From: Heliocidaris erythrogramma
Taxonomy: Eukaryota; Echinodermata; Echinoidea; Camarodonta; Echinometridae
NCBI GenBank assembly: GCA_025617745.1
Contig: CM046873.1
Coordinates: 29,897,410 to 29,961,409 of the forward strand
Direction of reading: 5' to 3'
DNA length: 64,000 bases
Of this stretch, positions 33,781 to 44,069 are shown in pieces (positions within the stretch are counted from its first letter, which is position 1; each line of letters starts with the position of its first letter). Under the pieces are notes generated by a model that was given only the letters and a program-made list of their open reading frames with translations, ran no database searches and had not been told where the DNA came from. A program made the position numbers and the translations under genes.

Positions 33781-34827
33781 ATTATAGGAGCTGCTATTGT
33801 AATGATGCCTGCTATCACCTACAGCAGAGAAGACCTTTTGTCTATTCGGCCCAAGTGTGCTAAACTCACGATACCACTAGGCACATATAACATACTACGG
33901 GACTATGGTATATGTTCTGTGAAACCAACTCACAGAGGACATCGTGCACATCATTCTTCTTGTCATGGATCAGACTCTAGAAACTTAATATCATTAATAC
34001 CAACTAGACTCTCGACAAAGATGTGTACATTGAATGCTAGATCGGTGAGGAATAAGGCGACTGATATTGTTGAGTTTGTAAACGATAACGATTTTGACAT
34101 TCTCACGCTCACAGAGACGTGGTTGAAAGAATATGACAATGTTATTTTGGGAAACTGTACACCTGAGGGATATACTTTCAGTCATAAAGCTCGACAAGGA
34201 AAAGAAGGAGGTGGTGTCGGATTGTTAGTAAAATCTACACTGTCGGTCAAGTCAGAAGCTGTACCACATTTTAAGTCTTTTGAAGTTATTCGAGCTTGTG
34301 TGTCATGCCAATTACGCTCCTTTGTTATCATTGTTATCTATCGCCCAGAAGTAGTGGAAGAGCATGGACAACGAATACCTTATAGTGTGTTCCTGGAGGA
34401 ATTTGCGTCCCTACTTAACTCACTTGTTCTTGAGCCATCTGAGGTTATCTTGACAGGAGATTTCAATATATGGGTTGATGATTTGAACGACGTACGGGCA
34501 AGGCAGTTTATGAACATACTTTCTTCCTACGGAATGAAGCAGCTTGTAAGAGAGGGGACCCATCTGCATGGCCATACACTGGACTTGGTCATTACTCGGG
34601 ATTCATCTCCTCTTGTTTCTGATGTATCTGTCATCTTAGGAGTGTCTGACCATTATGCCGTCCAGTGTAAGCTTGATTTAAGAAAACCCTCCCCATCTCG
34701 AAGGTCTGTCACAATTCGCCCTCTACGATCGGTAAACAGAGATCAATTCCAGTCTGGAGTCCATGAATCTCTGTCACAAATTGATATTGAGAATAGCAGC
34801 ATCTCTTCATCTATCGAAAAAATATGA
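33781..34827 (+). CDS. CR1-type LINE ORF2, endonuclease part
   Basis: APE-type endonuclease motifs in order: MCTLNARSVRNK (34021 on), LTETWLKEYD, GKEGGGVGLLVKS, VIIVIYRPE, EVILTGDFNIWVDD, HTLDLVITRD, and LGVSDHYAVQCKL. These supply the metal-binding and catalytic residues that nick target DNA. The frame opens upstream in ITYSREDLLSIRPKC, a block usual at the start of CR1 ORF2. It ends at a stop at 34825, just after an A6 run, where one inserted or lost base shifts into the RT frame. Confidence 0.92.
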   Translation: MIGAAIVMMPAITYSREDLLSIRPKCAKLTIPLGTYNILRDYGICSVKPTHRGHRAHHSSCHGSDSRNLISLIPTRLSTKMCTLNARSVRNKATDIVEFVNDNDFDILTLTETWLKEYDNVILGNCTPEGYTFSHKARQGKEGGGVGLLVKSTLSVKSEAVPHFKSFEVIRACVSCQLRSFVIIVIYRPEVVEEHGQRIPYSVFLEEFASLLNSLVLEPSEVILTGDFNIWVDDLNDVRARQFMNILSSYGMKQLVREGTHLHGHTLDLVITRDSSPLVSDVSVILGVSDHYAVQCKLDLRKPSPSRRSVTIRPLRSVNRDQFQSGVHESLSQIDIENSSISSSIEKI

Positions 34828-36889
34828 TTTTTCTCTTAACAATCTTCTTGATAAGCTGGCACCTAAAAAGACTAGAAGAGTTATTATCAAACCATCAAGT
34901 CCATGGATGACTGAGGAAATTCATGCTGCTAAGTGTCACAGGAGACGCCTTGAGCGCAAGTGGAGGAGTACTAGAAGTGAGGAGGATCGCGCTTTATACC
35001 AGAAACAACGTCAGATTGTTTCCCAGGAAATTCAAAAGGCAAAAACTAAATACTATTCAGAATTTGTTGAACAATGTGAAGGTAATCAAAGACGTCTTTT
35101 CACTGTGGTTGACACTCTGCTTCATCGTAAGGAGGAGACTATTCTTCCAGTTGCCTCTTCAGACCAGATACTCGCTGATGAATTCTGCCAGTTTTTCTTC
35201 AACAAGGTCACTAAGATACGTGATGACATTGAAGCCGAGCTCCGGGTAGAACAACATGTACAGCACTACGAGTTGTTACCTGTTCCAGTTATGACTGACT
35301 TTGCACCAGCTTCTGTAAGTGAGATCAAGAGAGTTGTCATGGGTTCTCCAACATCATCATGTGAGCTAGATCCAGTTCCTACTTCCTTGATAAAAGAATG
35401 CATTGATGTATTTGCACAATACATTACAGAATTTGTTAATAAGTCTCTTCGAAGTGCGAGTTTTCCTGCGTCTATGCAACAGGCTCTCGTGAAGCCTCTC
35501 CTCAAGAAAGGAAATCTGGACAGGCAAGTTTTTTCGAATTATCGACCTGTGGCAAATCTAAGTTTCTTATCAAAGGTTATTGACCGTATTGTTTCAATAC
35601 GTATTCAGTCCTTCCTTAATGACAATGACCTTCAAGATAACTTCAAATCTGCCTACCGAGGAAAGCACAGCGTTGAGACTGCACTTTTACGAGTGCAAAA
35701 TGATATCCTTGCCGGAATGGATTGTGGAAAAGTGACTGGGTTGATTCTGCTTGATCTAAGTAGTGCATTCGACACAGTAGACCACGCCATACTGCTGAAG
35801 AGACTCCAGTCAATCGGAATTGGTGGACAGGCTCACCAGTGGTTAACATCTTATCTCTCAAACAGATCCCAGAGGGTTTGCGTTCATGGAGCTGTTTCTG
35901 GGAAAGTTCATCTTCCCTTCTCTGTGCCCCAGGGATCGGTGCTTGGGCCGCAACTCTTCAATATCTATACTCTTCCCCTCCATGATATCATCAAGAGGCA
36001 TAATCTCAATCACCATATGTATGCCGATGACACGCAAATATATTTTTCGTGTTCTCCTACACAATGTGAAGTTGACGCCTGTATTGCTCGTGTTGAAGTC
36101 TGTATACGTGAAATTAGGAACTGGATGAAGGATAATTATTTGAAGCTCAATGATGAGAAATCTCAGTTTATTATGCTGGGTTTGAGGCAGCAGCTCAACA
36201 AATTGACAATTCCTAATTTGAATATTGGTTCTTCATCAATTACTCCAGTGGATAAAGTTCGGAATCTAGGAGTTATTTTTGACTCAAATATGACCATGGA
36301 TTCACAGGTATCATCGTGTGTTAAACTCGCTATCCACAGTCTCCGTAATCTCCGTGCTATTCGCAAGTATCTAACTACAAAAGCAGCTGAGCAGCTTGTG
36401 CATGCATTTGTAACATCCCGGATTGATTGCTGTAACTCGTTGTTATATGGCATCTCTCAGTCTCAAGTAAGGAGGCTCCAACTTGTTCAGAATGCTGCTG
36501 CCCGTCTAGTTACATGTACGCACAAGTATTCTCACATCACACCAGTCCTTAAGTTCCTTCATTGGCTTCCTGTTGAACATCGTCTCACGTATAAAACCCT
36601 TCTGATTGCGTATCGTGCCCTGACGTTCTCCTCTCCACAGTACATTTCATCTCTTCTTGACTTTCACAAGCCTGGTCGTCCTGGTCTCCGCTCTTCCAAT
36701 ACATCTACTCTTGATCTTTTCATTCCTAAAACCAGACGGTCATGGGGAGATCGAGCATTTATATCAGCAGCTCCCCGTTTGTGGAACAGTCTTCTAACTA
36801 AACTAAAGGACTGTAAATCAGTAGAACATTTCAAGTCCTGTCTGAAAACTCATCTAATGGCACAATATTATTGTAGTAATTTGCATTGA
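34763..36889 (+). CDS. CR1-type LINE ORF2, reverse transcriptase part
   Basis: A 708-codon frame overlapping the endonuclease frame by about 60 bp. RT motifs: LVKPLLKKGNLDRQ, NYRPVANLSFLSKVIDRIV, LLDLSSAFDTVDHAILLKRL, FSVPQGSVLGPQLFNIYTLP, HMYADDTQIYFS (catalytic), and VRNLGVIFDSNMTM. The C-terminal half has the HWLPVEHRLTYKTLLIAYRA block of the CR1/L2 group. Intact across more than 2 kb, so a recent copy with a single frameshift. Confidence 0.95.
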   Translation: MNLCHKLILRIAASLHLSKKYDFSLNNLLDKLAPKKTRRVIIKPSSPWMTEEIHAAKCHRRRLERKWRSTRSEEDRALYQKQRQIVSQEIQKAKTKYYSEFVEQCEGNQRRLFTVVDTLLHRKEETILPVASSDQILADEFCQFFFNKVTKIRDDIEAELRVEQHVQHYELLPVPVMTDFAPASVSEIKRVVMGSPTSSCELDPVPTSLIKECIDVFAQYITEFVNKSLRSASFPASMQQALVKPLLKKGNLDRQVFSNYRPVANLSFLSKVIDRIVSIRIQSFLNDNDLQDNFKSAYRGKHSVETALLRVQNDILAGMDCGKVTGLILLDLSSAFDTVDHAILLKRLQSIGIGGQAHQWLTSYLSNRSQRVCVHGAVSGKVHLPFSVPQGSVLGPQLFNIYTLPLHDIIKRHNLNHHMYADDTQIYFSCSPTQCEVDACIARVEVCIREIRNWMKDNYLKLNDEKSQFIMLGLRQQLNKLTIPNLNIGSSSITPVDKVRNLGVIFDSNMTMDSQVSSCVKLAIHSLRNLRAIRKYLTTKAAEQLVHAFVTSRIDCCNSLLYGISQSQVRRLQLVQNAAARLVTCTHKYSHITPVLKFLHWLPVEHRLTYKTLLIAYRALTFSSPQYISSLLDFHKPGRPGLRSSNTSTLDLFIPKTRRSWGDRAFISAAPRLWNSLLTKLKDCKSVEHFKSCLKTHLMAQYYCSNLH

Positions 36890-37564
36890 CATGAATTTCA
36901 ATGTCTTTATACCCTAACCTGTAATGTTATCATTGTAATTGTATTTTAGGTTAAGTTTATATGCAATTGAATTGTAAGCGCCTTGAGCACCCTTTGGGTG
37001 GATATGTTTTTGCGCATTATAAGTGTCTATATTATTATTATTATTATTATTATTCCATCAAAAAGTGCTTTATACAGCACTTCAGTTTTTACAGTGTACA
37101 GATGACGTCAAAATAAGACGTCCTTTTGACGTCTTGCGTTGGTGCAAGTTGTCGTCTTATTGGCGTAATTACAGGACGTAAAAAAGACGAAAACCACGAC
37201 GTAAATATCACGAAATTTTTACCACTTTCTGCTATCAGGGTTTGTGCGTGCTGAGTATACATCCTGACAACGGTTGCAATCACCCCAAGACCAGATCACG
37301 ACTGTAAATATCAGTGTATAATGAGTATTGAGAGTCCAGTTAAAAATTTTGTATGAAAAGGCCAAAATATATCTTATATATATCTTAAAATATGCATAAT
37401 TTGCATTCATTTTTTAAACTTTACTTTTAAATGAAAACCATTTCATGCATTCAAACATTCACTCACACATTCATGGAACATTAAAACATTTTTGAAGCAT
37501 CGAGTCTTTTGAGTCTTTTTTGAGGGTTTGGTTGGCCATTAAAAGGACCGTTTAATTGTAACTG

Positions 37565-37738
37565 CCCTGATAGCAGAAAGTGGTAAAAATGACGTGATAT
37601 TTACGTCGTGGTTTTCGTCTTTTTTACGTCCTGTAATTACGTCAATAAGACGACAACTTGCACCAACGCAAGACGTAAAAAAGACGAAAACCACGACGTA
37701 AATATCACGTCATTTGTTAACACTTTCTGCTATCAGGG
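37565..37738. mobile_element. CCCTGATAGC element, copy B, 174-bp palindromic MITE
   Basis: CCCTGATAGCAGAAAGTG at the left end is mirrored by CACTTTCTGCTATCAGGG at the right. The arms continue as ACGTGATATTTACGTCGTGG...GACGTAAATATCACGT, about 70 bp each. Rich in ACGT/GACGTC. A clean target duplication is not visible. Confidence 0.9.
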
Positions 37739-38043
37739 TGGGTACTTCCAATAGTCCTTAAAATTACTGTTCCCCAGGTGGGTGTACTTCCCATGGTCCT
37801 TAAAAGAACTGTTCCCCCAGTGGGCTGATGAACTCAGATCATCCTCTCCTGCCAGTCAACTGCACCTGGACCCTGAAAGTAGTGTTTCAATAGGTTGTGC
37901 TGCTTCTTGGCCTCTCTAGTGTCCATGTTGCCTCCCTGGACACGCTGGCAATCATCCATCTGAGCACCTTCTCTCCAAGCCACAGGAACAAGGTTGTGAG
38001 TCGGATCTTCTGCATCAAGGATGTGGTTCTGTGGACCAGGGTA

Positions 38044-39044
38044 TCAGGTCCTCAGGATGTTGTGCAGACAAATGCAGGCATTCACCACCTTCTCCACTGT
38101 GGCTGGAGTCAGCTCTAGGAATCCAAGCAGGCAACGGAATCTGTGTGCCAGGATGCCGAAGGCATTATCCACAACTCGCCTTGCACGGGAGAGACGATAG
38201 TTGAATATCCTCTCATCATGGTCAAGTGCTCTCTTGGAGAATGGATTCATCAGCCAGGTCCTCAGCGCAAATGCATCATCAGCTACCAAGAAGAATGGCA
38301 TGGGTGGTTGTCGGCAGGTATAGGAGTATGGTCTGGCAGACCGGCGAAGTTCCTCTCAATGGCAACCTTGAGATCAGCCTCTCTCCAGATCTGCCCATCA
38401 GAGTAGGAGCCAGGATCACCAACTTGCACCCACCTAAACCTGTTGTTTGCATCGACCATGGCCATGAGGACAATAGTGTTGTAGCCTTTGTAGTTCTAGT
38501 AGATAGATCCTCCCTTAGGTGGTTTTCTGATGGCTACATGCTTGCCATCCACAGCACCGACACATTGGGGGAAGTTCCATCTATGCCGAAACTCATCAGC
38601 TACCTTTACCCATTCTTGTGGTTGCAACGGCGTGTCCAGGATCTCCTCCATGTACTCTTCCACAATGGCATCACACACTTGCATCACAATGCCCGAGATG
38701 GTGTTGTGGGCCACCAGGAAGTCATAGGCGATGGAGTGGTAGGAGTCACCAGTTGCTAGGAAGCGTAGGGTGAGTGCCAGCCTCAAACCAGGCCCGATGG
38801 GTTCGCATTTCTTCTGGAGTCGTGGCTGCAACCTCAGAAGGAGTTCATCATAGAGATGGGGGGCCACACGGACGTAGCTCTTGAATGTCTGGGGATCTTC
38901 TCGTCTCAGCTGTGGCATAAGACTCTCGTTCTGGCTCAGGATGGGTCTACTGAGGATCCAAGGCCGTGTCCACCACCTTCTCTGCCTTCTGTCCTCTTGT
39001 CTCTGCAAGACGTGCATCAGGACATTGCCAACAACGCTTGTCAC
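38044..39044 (-). pseudogene. PIF/Harbinger transposase (DDE_Tnp_4), one stop and one frameshift
   Basis: Minus frame from 39044: KSYVRVAPHLYDELLLRLQP, LTLRFLATGDSYHSIAYDF, RWNFPQCVGAVDGKHVAIRK (first catalytic Asp) and GGSIY, then a TAG where the family has Tyr. It continues in the same frame NYKGYNTIVLMAMVDANNRF, GDPGSYSDGQIW, and after a frameshift near 38305 FFLVADDAFALRTWLM (second Asp), FNYRLSRARRVVDNAFGILA, ending CICLHNILRT. The residue aligned to the catalytic Glu (RRVVENAFG in the family) is Asp here. It faces the MADF gene. Confidence 0.9.
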
Positions 39045-39655
39045 CTGTCTGTTGAGCTCCAGCAGCTCCTGCGTCAGTTCTACCTCTTTCTACCCTCCTA
39101 TTTATATGATTTGTTGGACACTCTTCAAATGACCCTGTCTACCCTTCTCTATCCTTATCGACCCCTATTAATTCCTTATCGACCCGGTTTGACCCGTATT
39201 GACCCGTATCGAACCGTATAAATAACAGCATTAGTAGGCCTATATCCGTATCGTAAATACCTAAAAAGCATTTTGAGATCCATTCTAATATTTGGAAACA
39301 AATGTACATTAACCTTTAAAAAATATACAAGTATGTTTTCAAAAATCCTTACGAAATTGTATTCAGTTCTGTAATTCCCTCTCTATTGCTATTGCTATAA
39401 TTGGAAATAAGATGGAAACATGCAATCAGTAACCTTGGCTATAATTATGCTTAAAATTGAAATTTATTTAACTTTATTCCTTTCCTAAATATTTCCATTT
39501 CCCTTTGAGATGCAAGGAATGAAGTATGTTTTGTCTATTGATCAGTCACGGCATTCAGGTTGCCGTGATATCTCAATCATTTTCAAAGGTATAATCTGTT
39601 ATTATTATATGAAATGCACTAATCACTGTATCTTTATCAAAATAATAAAACATAC

Positions 39656-39752
39656 TGTAGTGATGGCGACAGTGGTGACGGTGGTGGAGACGTTGAGGAC
39701 CATGGTCTAGCTACTTGCGATGCACCCGAAAGCACTGTTTCATCTGCTTCGG
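39656..39752 (-). CDS. Ser/Pro linker exon, copy L1 (97 nt)
   Basis: Acceptor CAATGTAG, donor CA|GTATGTTT. Phase 1 reading is EADETVLSGASQVARPWSST then SPPPSPLSPSL. It follows the UPA exon at 40276-40459 (donor phase 1, A|GTAAGT), giving a T codon at the junction, and its phase-2 donor fits the death-domain exons at 18113 and 6443 and the 35-nt exons. It is the likely ancestral copy from which L2-L4 were duplicated, and supplies a flexible linker between UPA-2 and the terminal death domain. Confidence 0.65.
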
Positions 39753-40275
39753 CTACATTGAGCATAATTTTAAAAACAGTTAAATTTTAATTTAAAGTCG
39801 ACGTAACAATGGCATTTCTAGTTTCAAGTTGATTTGTTCTCCACCTTTAAACGTATTAGATAAACTTTAGGTACATGGAGATGGGCGACTTCTTTTTACG
39901 GAAATAGAACAAGAGTATAAACGACATCTATAATCGCTGTAAAGATGAATCTACCGAGAAAGAGCTTCTTGTATAGTATAGGTCCATTGGTGATTTTGCA
40001 ACGAGATTGATAATTTACATGAACATAATAATGTTGAGCTTCGTTGATAGTGCGCCTTGCTTATGATTTAGAAAAATAAAATTTATATGAATGTAGCAGT
40101 TATCAAAATATTACCTTTAACTTTGACTTTCCAAAAATCAAATAGGCCTACTACCTTCAATTGTCATTTTACCAGATCGATTCATTTAAAAGTCTCATTA
40201 TGAGGAAGATTTGATTTATCATTTATTATTGAACTATATTTCGCCTGAAGGCCAGTTTCAAAATGGAATACTTAC

Positions 40276-40459
40276 TATATGTTAGAATGGAACGAAGCTC
40301 AGTTTTCTCAGGATTTGAGCGGTCAGTTTGGTCAGGGTTATAGGTGCCTTGATATAAGACGAATTTGAGAAGTCTTTGCTTAGCATCTGCCTCTGATGGT
40401 TTGACCCAAAACGATTGTGGGTCGTGAGATACTCGATGGAACCTTTGTTCACTCATCCA
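40276..40459 (-). CDS. UPA domain 2, third exon (184 nt)
   Basis: Acceptor TCCTGCTCCACAG, donor ATA|GTAAGTATT. Reads WMSEQRFHRVSHDPQSFWVK, PSEADAKQRLLKFVLYQG, ending ELRSILTY. Phase 0 in, 1 out, the same phases as the third exon of UPA 1 (56529-56682). RLLKFVLY aligns with LNFELQF there. The UPA domain packs against ZU5 in PIDD, UNC5 and ankyrin and helps keep the death domain in check. Confidence 0.75.
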
Positions 40460-40769
40460 CTGTGGAGCAGGAAAAAAATATACATGTCAAATATCGAGTA
40501 AAAACTAGTAACAAACGGATACATCATGTACATTTACAGGCAAACATTCTTTGAATGAAAGCAGAAGCAAAGTTTGAGAACGGATTGTTGATAAAAAATA
40601 AAGGAATATAAGAAGCACAATCAGCCATGCTTTTTGCCACTCAACGACGTCATTCACAAGTATCTTTAATTGGAAATTCGTAATTACCGTACCTTTAGCG
40701 AGAAACAGACCTCGTTTGTATTTCCATTTTATATTTGGGTCTTGATTTCTTATACAACATCGAACATGC

Positions 40770-41285
40770 ATTCAAAAAGTTCACACAAGAAGAGTAAATG
40801 TGAAATTTGTGATTGAATTTGAAGTGTAGAAGTACTAATATGGGAACTCCCTTAAGAACATTATTTTCTTTGCATCTTTTTTCACCGTTTGTCTTTATTT
40901 CAGATGAAAATAGAAATTTTATGTATTATTATTATTATTATTAAGATAGAGAGATATATAGATAGAAAGTGAGAAAATGGGAATAATGGGGACAAGCGAT
41001 ACATGTATTTATATAGACCCGTTTTTCGAAAAGTTCACACGAAAAAAGTAACAATATTTTATGATATGATTCTGATATTTGAAATTTGTGATGAATTTGA
41101 AGTGTAGAAATACTAATATGGAAATTCCGTAAGAACATCACTTTGCACATTTCACCGTTTGCCTGCATTTCAGATGAAAATTGAAAGCGATATACAGAAT
41201 GTATGTAAGATAGAGAGCTATATGTAGATAGATAGAAACTGATAAAATGGGAATGAGAGGAATGAAAGATATCTATATAGACCAG
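40770..41285. repeat. Tandem duplication, unit about 265 bp
   Basis: Landmarks AAAAGTTCACACrA, GAATTTGAAGTGTAGAA, ACTAATATGG.AA, CATTTCAGATGAAAAT and GATAGAAA.TGA.AAAATGGGAAT occur in the same order at 40770-41020 and 41028-41285. An (ATT)n run is in the first unit at 40922-40944. Intronic, between two UPA exons. Confidence 0.85.
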
Positions 41286-41534
41286 GCCCCTGGGGGTGCT
41301 CTGAGCCAATTAAAAAAAAAGAAGAAGGTCCTCGGCGTTTTGGGGTTTCTTTTTATTTCCAAAAATCTCTGAGAAGCAGGAAAAAAAGGTCCCCAGCGTT
41401 TTGGGGTCTCTTTTTAACTACTTTTTAGCTACAGCACCCTCAGCACCCCCTACAGCACCCCAGTATCCTCAGCCTTCTAGGGGCCTGAAATAGACCCGTT
41501 GTTTGCTATCATGCAGAACTCGTTTTAAACTTAC

Positions 41535-41669
41535 CATTTCTTTAACTTCCACTTCATGTTCATTTTGACTTTCAAAAAGTGTAATAACGACATCTCCTGA
41601 CCTCCATGCTACAAACAGTGGTTTAGGTGGGTGAAGCCTTTTGTAATCTTTCATTTCTGCTTCCACTAC
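41535..41669 (-). CDS. UPA domain 2, second exon (135 nt)
   Basis: Acceptor TTCTTCCAAAAG, donor ATG|GTAAGTTT. A 45-codon exon, phase 0 to 0: VVEAEMKDYKRLHPPKP, LFVAWRSGDVVITLFES, NEHEVEVKEM. It has exactly the length and phases of the second UPA-1 exon (56888-57022). The KxxxFxVxxxxxxxxxL spacing fits UPA beta strands. Confidence 0.85.
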
Positions 41670-43050
41670 CTTTTGGAAGAAACATTAAAGGTGCGAAAGA
41701 ATTAACCCCTAATTACAAATTTACTTATATTGGAAGGTGTAATATATTCCTACTTATTGGCCTAAATCATTTTCTAATATGATATCAGAAAAGGGTATAA
41801 ATAAAGATATTCCAACACCCGGTATCGTCTCCTACTCATTTACATGGGGGCTGCCATTTTCTTGCTGATTTGGAGTTGTACATGAACCATTGAGAAATGT
41901 TCCAGTCAGGAAGATATTTTGAATCCAAGACCTAAATTGATTTTCTTCATTACCTAAAATCCCATATGTGACGAAAAATATAAAGTGGGTGTTTACATGT
42001 ATTATAAAAATTAAATCTTTATGATATTTTTAAATTGTCTGGTTTTGCTTAACAAAAATCTATTTTCTTGGGTTTGCCAAACAGAGCAGAACATAATATA
42101 TGCAGCATGCATTCTGACTTTTCAAGTCCATTATCCGAAAGCAGGTGAATGCATAGTTTGCCGCTATAGATGCTCAGGGAAGAAGCATCCATAAAATTTG
42201 AATTAATTTGCTCCGTCCCATACGTCACAGTATCGAGAAAATAGATTTCTATTAAGCGAATATCGATTTTCAACAGAAATATATAAGGAAATCTTCAGTT
42301 TAAAAATAAATTGACATATCTATTCTATATTTTTAATCTTAAATGGGTTTTAATTTTGAAAAAGGCAATTGGGCATTAGGATTAAGAAATTCCTCTTGTA
42401 CACATAAAAAAAATGGCAGCCCCCATGTGCTGCTAGCTGACGATAAATATTGCCAGATGATAAATTCTGCTCAGAAAATCTTGATTCGTATCGATATCGT
42501 ATATTTTGACACGAAGCCATATAGTCTAACAAGTAGCAATAAATAACACCTTTGAACACTATGCAAAAGTATATACATATTGATGCAGGACTATAAACAG
42601 ATATAACAAATAGTGGGTTTCCTATTTTCGCTTTGTAGGCGGAACTTCATGTTTTTGAGATTCAAATGAACGATTGAACGTATACCAACAGTCTCGTGAA
42701 TTATTTTGGGATTTCGAAAAATATCTTACAGGTCAAAATTTTGATATGCAACTCCGTTAGTTACAAATTTTCGACTATATAATCAATATCTATTTTTTGG
42801 GATTTAATGATTATCCTATTCAGTTAAGCAGTTTTTTCCCTCCTCTGCTGGATTTTTTCCTTTATAACTGTTCACCCTCTAAATTGCAAATACTATATTC
42901 TTGTACTTTTAAGCTCAATTAGAGCAACAAGCCTAACGGAATATAATAATCCATTTCAGTTTAACTTTGTATGCCCCAAAGCGGAAGGGTTTGAATATTC
43001 GTATGGCAGGCGTGTAAGAAGGGAAGAATATCAAAGCTTTTTTCCCCCAC
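41670..43050. other. Intron, no element recognised
   Basis: AT-rich; short ORFs at 42049-42273 and 42343-42559 lack splice context and domain content. Confidence 0.5.
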
Positions 43051-43292
43051 CCTCTTGACGCCAGAGAGGTCGTCATATATGTAGAGTAGAACCGAGTGTG
43101 CGAGTCCCTTCTTCACGGGTGGTAGTACATATGGCGTGCAGTTGACTTTCTTTCCAACGAAGTATCGTTTGAACTGGGCCACAATCCACCACTGACAGAA
43201 GTGATCCACATAGAGATCCAGGTCCTTCGTTCTGACGTCACAGCGTGGATAACCTTGGGTTGATGCAGGAATTCTCATAAAACTTTTCATGT
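43051..43292 (-). CDS. UPA domain 2, first exon, with HFC site (242 nt)
   Basis: Acceptor TTTAAATAG, donor AGG|GTGGGG; phase 1 in, 0 out, as in the matching UPA-1 exon. Reads MKSFMRIPASTQGYPRCDV, then LYVDHFCQWWIVAQFKRYF, CTPYVLPPVKKG, and HSVLLYIYDDLSGVKR. The HF-C-QWW stretch (codons at 43195-43203) aligns with HFSWYW of PIDD, where the Phe-Ser bond is cleaved by the protein itself; Cys instead of Ser would still allow an N-to-S acyl shift. LLYIYDD is the usual UPA strand before the VVEAE helix encoded by the next exon. Confidence 0.85.
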
Positions 43293-43573
43293 CTATTTAA
43301 AGAGGGGAAATGACACCTGATTATAAATAAAAAGGACAGTTTCAATTTATATAAGGTGGGCCCATTTTGTTTCTAAAAATATACACATTTTTCATCGTTT
43401 AATTTAGTGGAATCTAGAATTGTTGATATGGATATTTCAAAACATTCCTAAAAGCTCCAGGTGAAAATAGAGGCCATTATGAGGGTAGTGACGTATCTTA
43501 ATTTGGGAAAATGTACACCCAACTGCCAAAATATCATCGGCGCTAATAATCTTCCTCTGGTATCACAATAGAT

Positions 43574-44067
43574 GTATAGGGTCATGCACTTTTCTTGTAC
43601 ATACTTAGTTTGTTTGACTGCGATGCTAAATTGGTTTCATTATTACAACCAGTGATCCATCTGCACCGTGATTTCGTGAGGGACGACACTGTCAGAGCTG
43701 CCCTACAAGCGCCATGCAAAGGTCCTTTTTTAGTCAGTGAACGGAAGGACAAGTATTTTGTATTGGACGTTGAAGGAAAACGTGATACTGTGAGCGTAGA
43801 TCGTCTGAAAGTTGCATACACCGATACTTATGTAGTTATGTATACCCACCCGTAGTTCCACCCGGCAGATCTACAACACATACACCAGAGTCTCCAGCTA
43901 GTACTCAGGAGACACGACCTGAATTGCGGAGAACTCGCTCAGGTAGGCAAGTACATTGGCCAACACGTTATGTGCAGATGTTCATGCCCGGTTGAAGGAA
44001 ATACAGTGGTGTCTACTATACAACGATCTGGAGGGGATTATATAGGGTCTTGCACTTTTCTTGAACA
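43574..44067 (+). mobile_element. Ty3/Gypsy LTR-retrotransposon 3' fragment
   Basis: Contains a pol tail (43640-43995) flanked by a short direct repeat TATAGGGTCwTGCACTTTTC (43576 and 44045), also seen at 13086. The repeat could be LTR- or primer-related, but no full LTR pair is visible. Confidence 0.55.
43640..43995 (+). pseudogene. Ty3/Gypsy integrase C-terminal tail
   Basis: Reads FVRDDTVRAALQAPCKGPFL, VSERKDKYFVLDVEGKRDTV, SVDRLKVAY. This is the GPY/F-type tail of Gypsy integrases (FVRxDxxRxxLQxPYxGPFxV...DTVSVDRLKPA). After a one-base shift near 43845 it continues VVPPGRSTTHTPESPASTQE to LRRTRSGRQVHWPTRYV and a stop, the basic tail usual at the end of such pol proteins. The catalytic core, RT and protease are absent. 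Confidence 0.88.
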
Positions 44068-44069
44068 TC

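Larger units (their letters stand above)
33781..37054 (+). mobile_element. CR1/L2-type LINE, near-complete ORF2, (ATT)n tail
   Basis: The 5' junction is set by the interrupted host repeat (CTATGCAT|TATAGGAGC). The element carries endonuclease and reverse transcriptase, then a 3' end AAGCGCCTTGAGCACCCTTT and an (ATT)n tail at 37030-37053. One frameshift separates the two coding parts. About 3.27 kb in length. Confidence 0.9.
33752..37240 (-). mobile_element. CCCTGATAGC palindromic element, copy A, split by a LINE
   Basis: TAGCACTCTGAGTGCAGTCC at 33752 and the continuation AAAAAGTGCTTTATACAGCA at 37060 together match, in order, the reverse of 44370-44462 in copy C. The segment between is a CR1-type LINE. 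The end is CTGCTATCAGGG at 37229-37240. Only one half of the palindrome is seen. Confidence 0.75.
31941..39230. mobile_element. PIF/Harbinger transposon, decayed and carrying nested insertions
   Basis: Two genes typical of Harbinger elements face each other: a MADF/Myb-like protein gene on plus (32416-33171) and a DDE_Tnp_4 transposase on minus (38044-39044). The ends are rich in mirrored GGGTC motifs: CGGGTCAACGCGGG, CGGGTCTAATCGGGTC (31.96-32.27 kb, left) and GACCCGGTTTGACCCGTATTGACCCG (39.18-39.22 kb, right, inverted). Exact termini are not fixed. The middle is filled by a CR1-type LINE within a CCCTGATAGC element, plus a short MITE. Confidence 0.7.

Noticed and set aside
43574..44067. Full LTR retrotransposon
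   Set aside because: Only the integrase tail is present; no LTR pair, primer-binding site, gag or RT found nearby.
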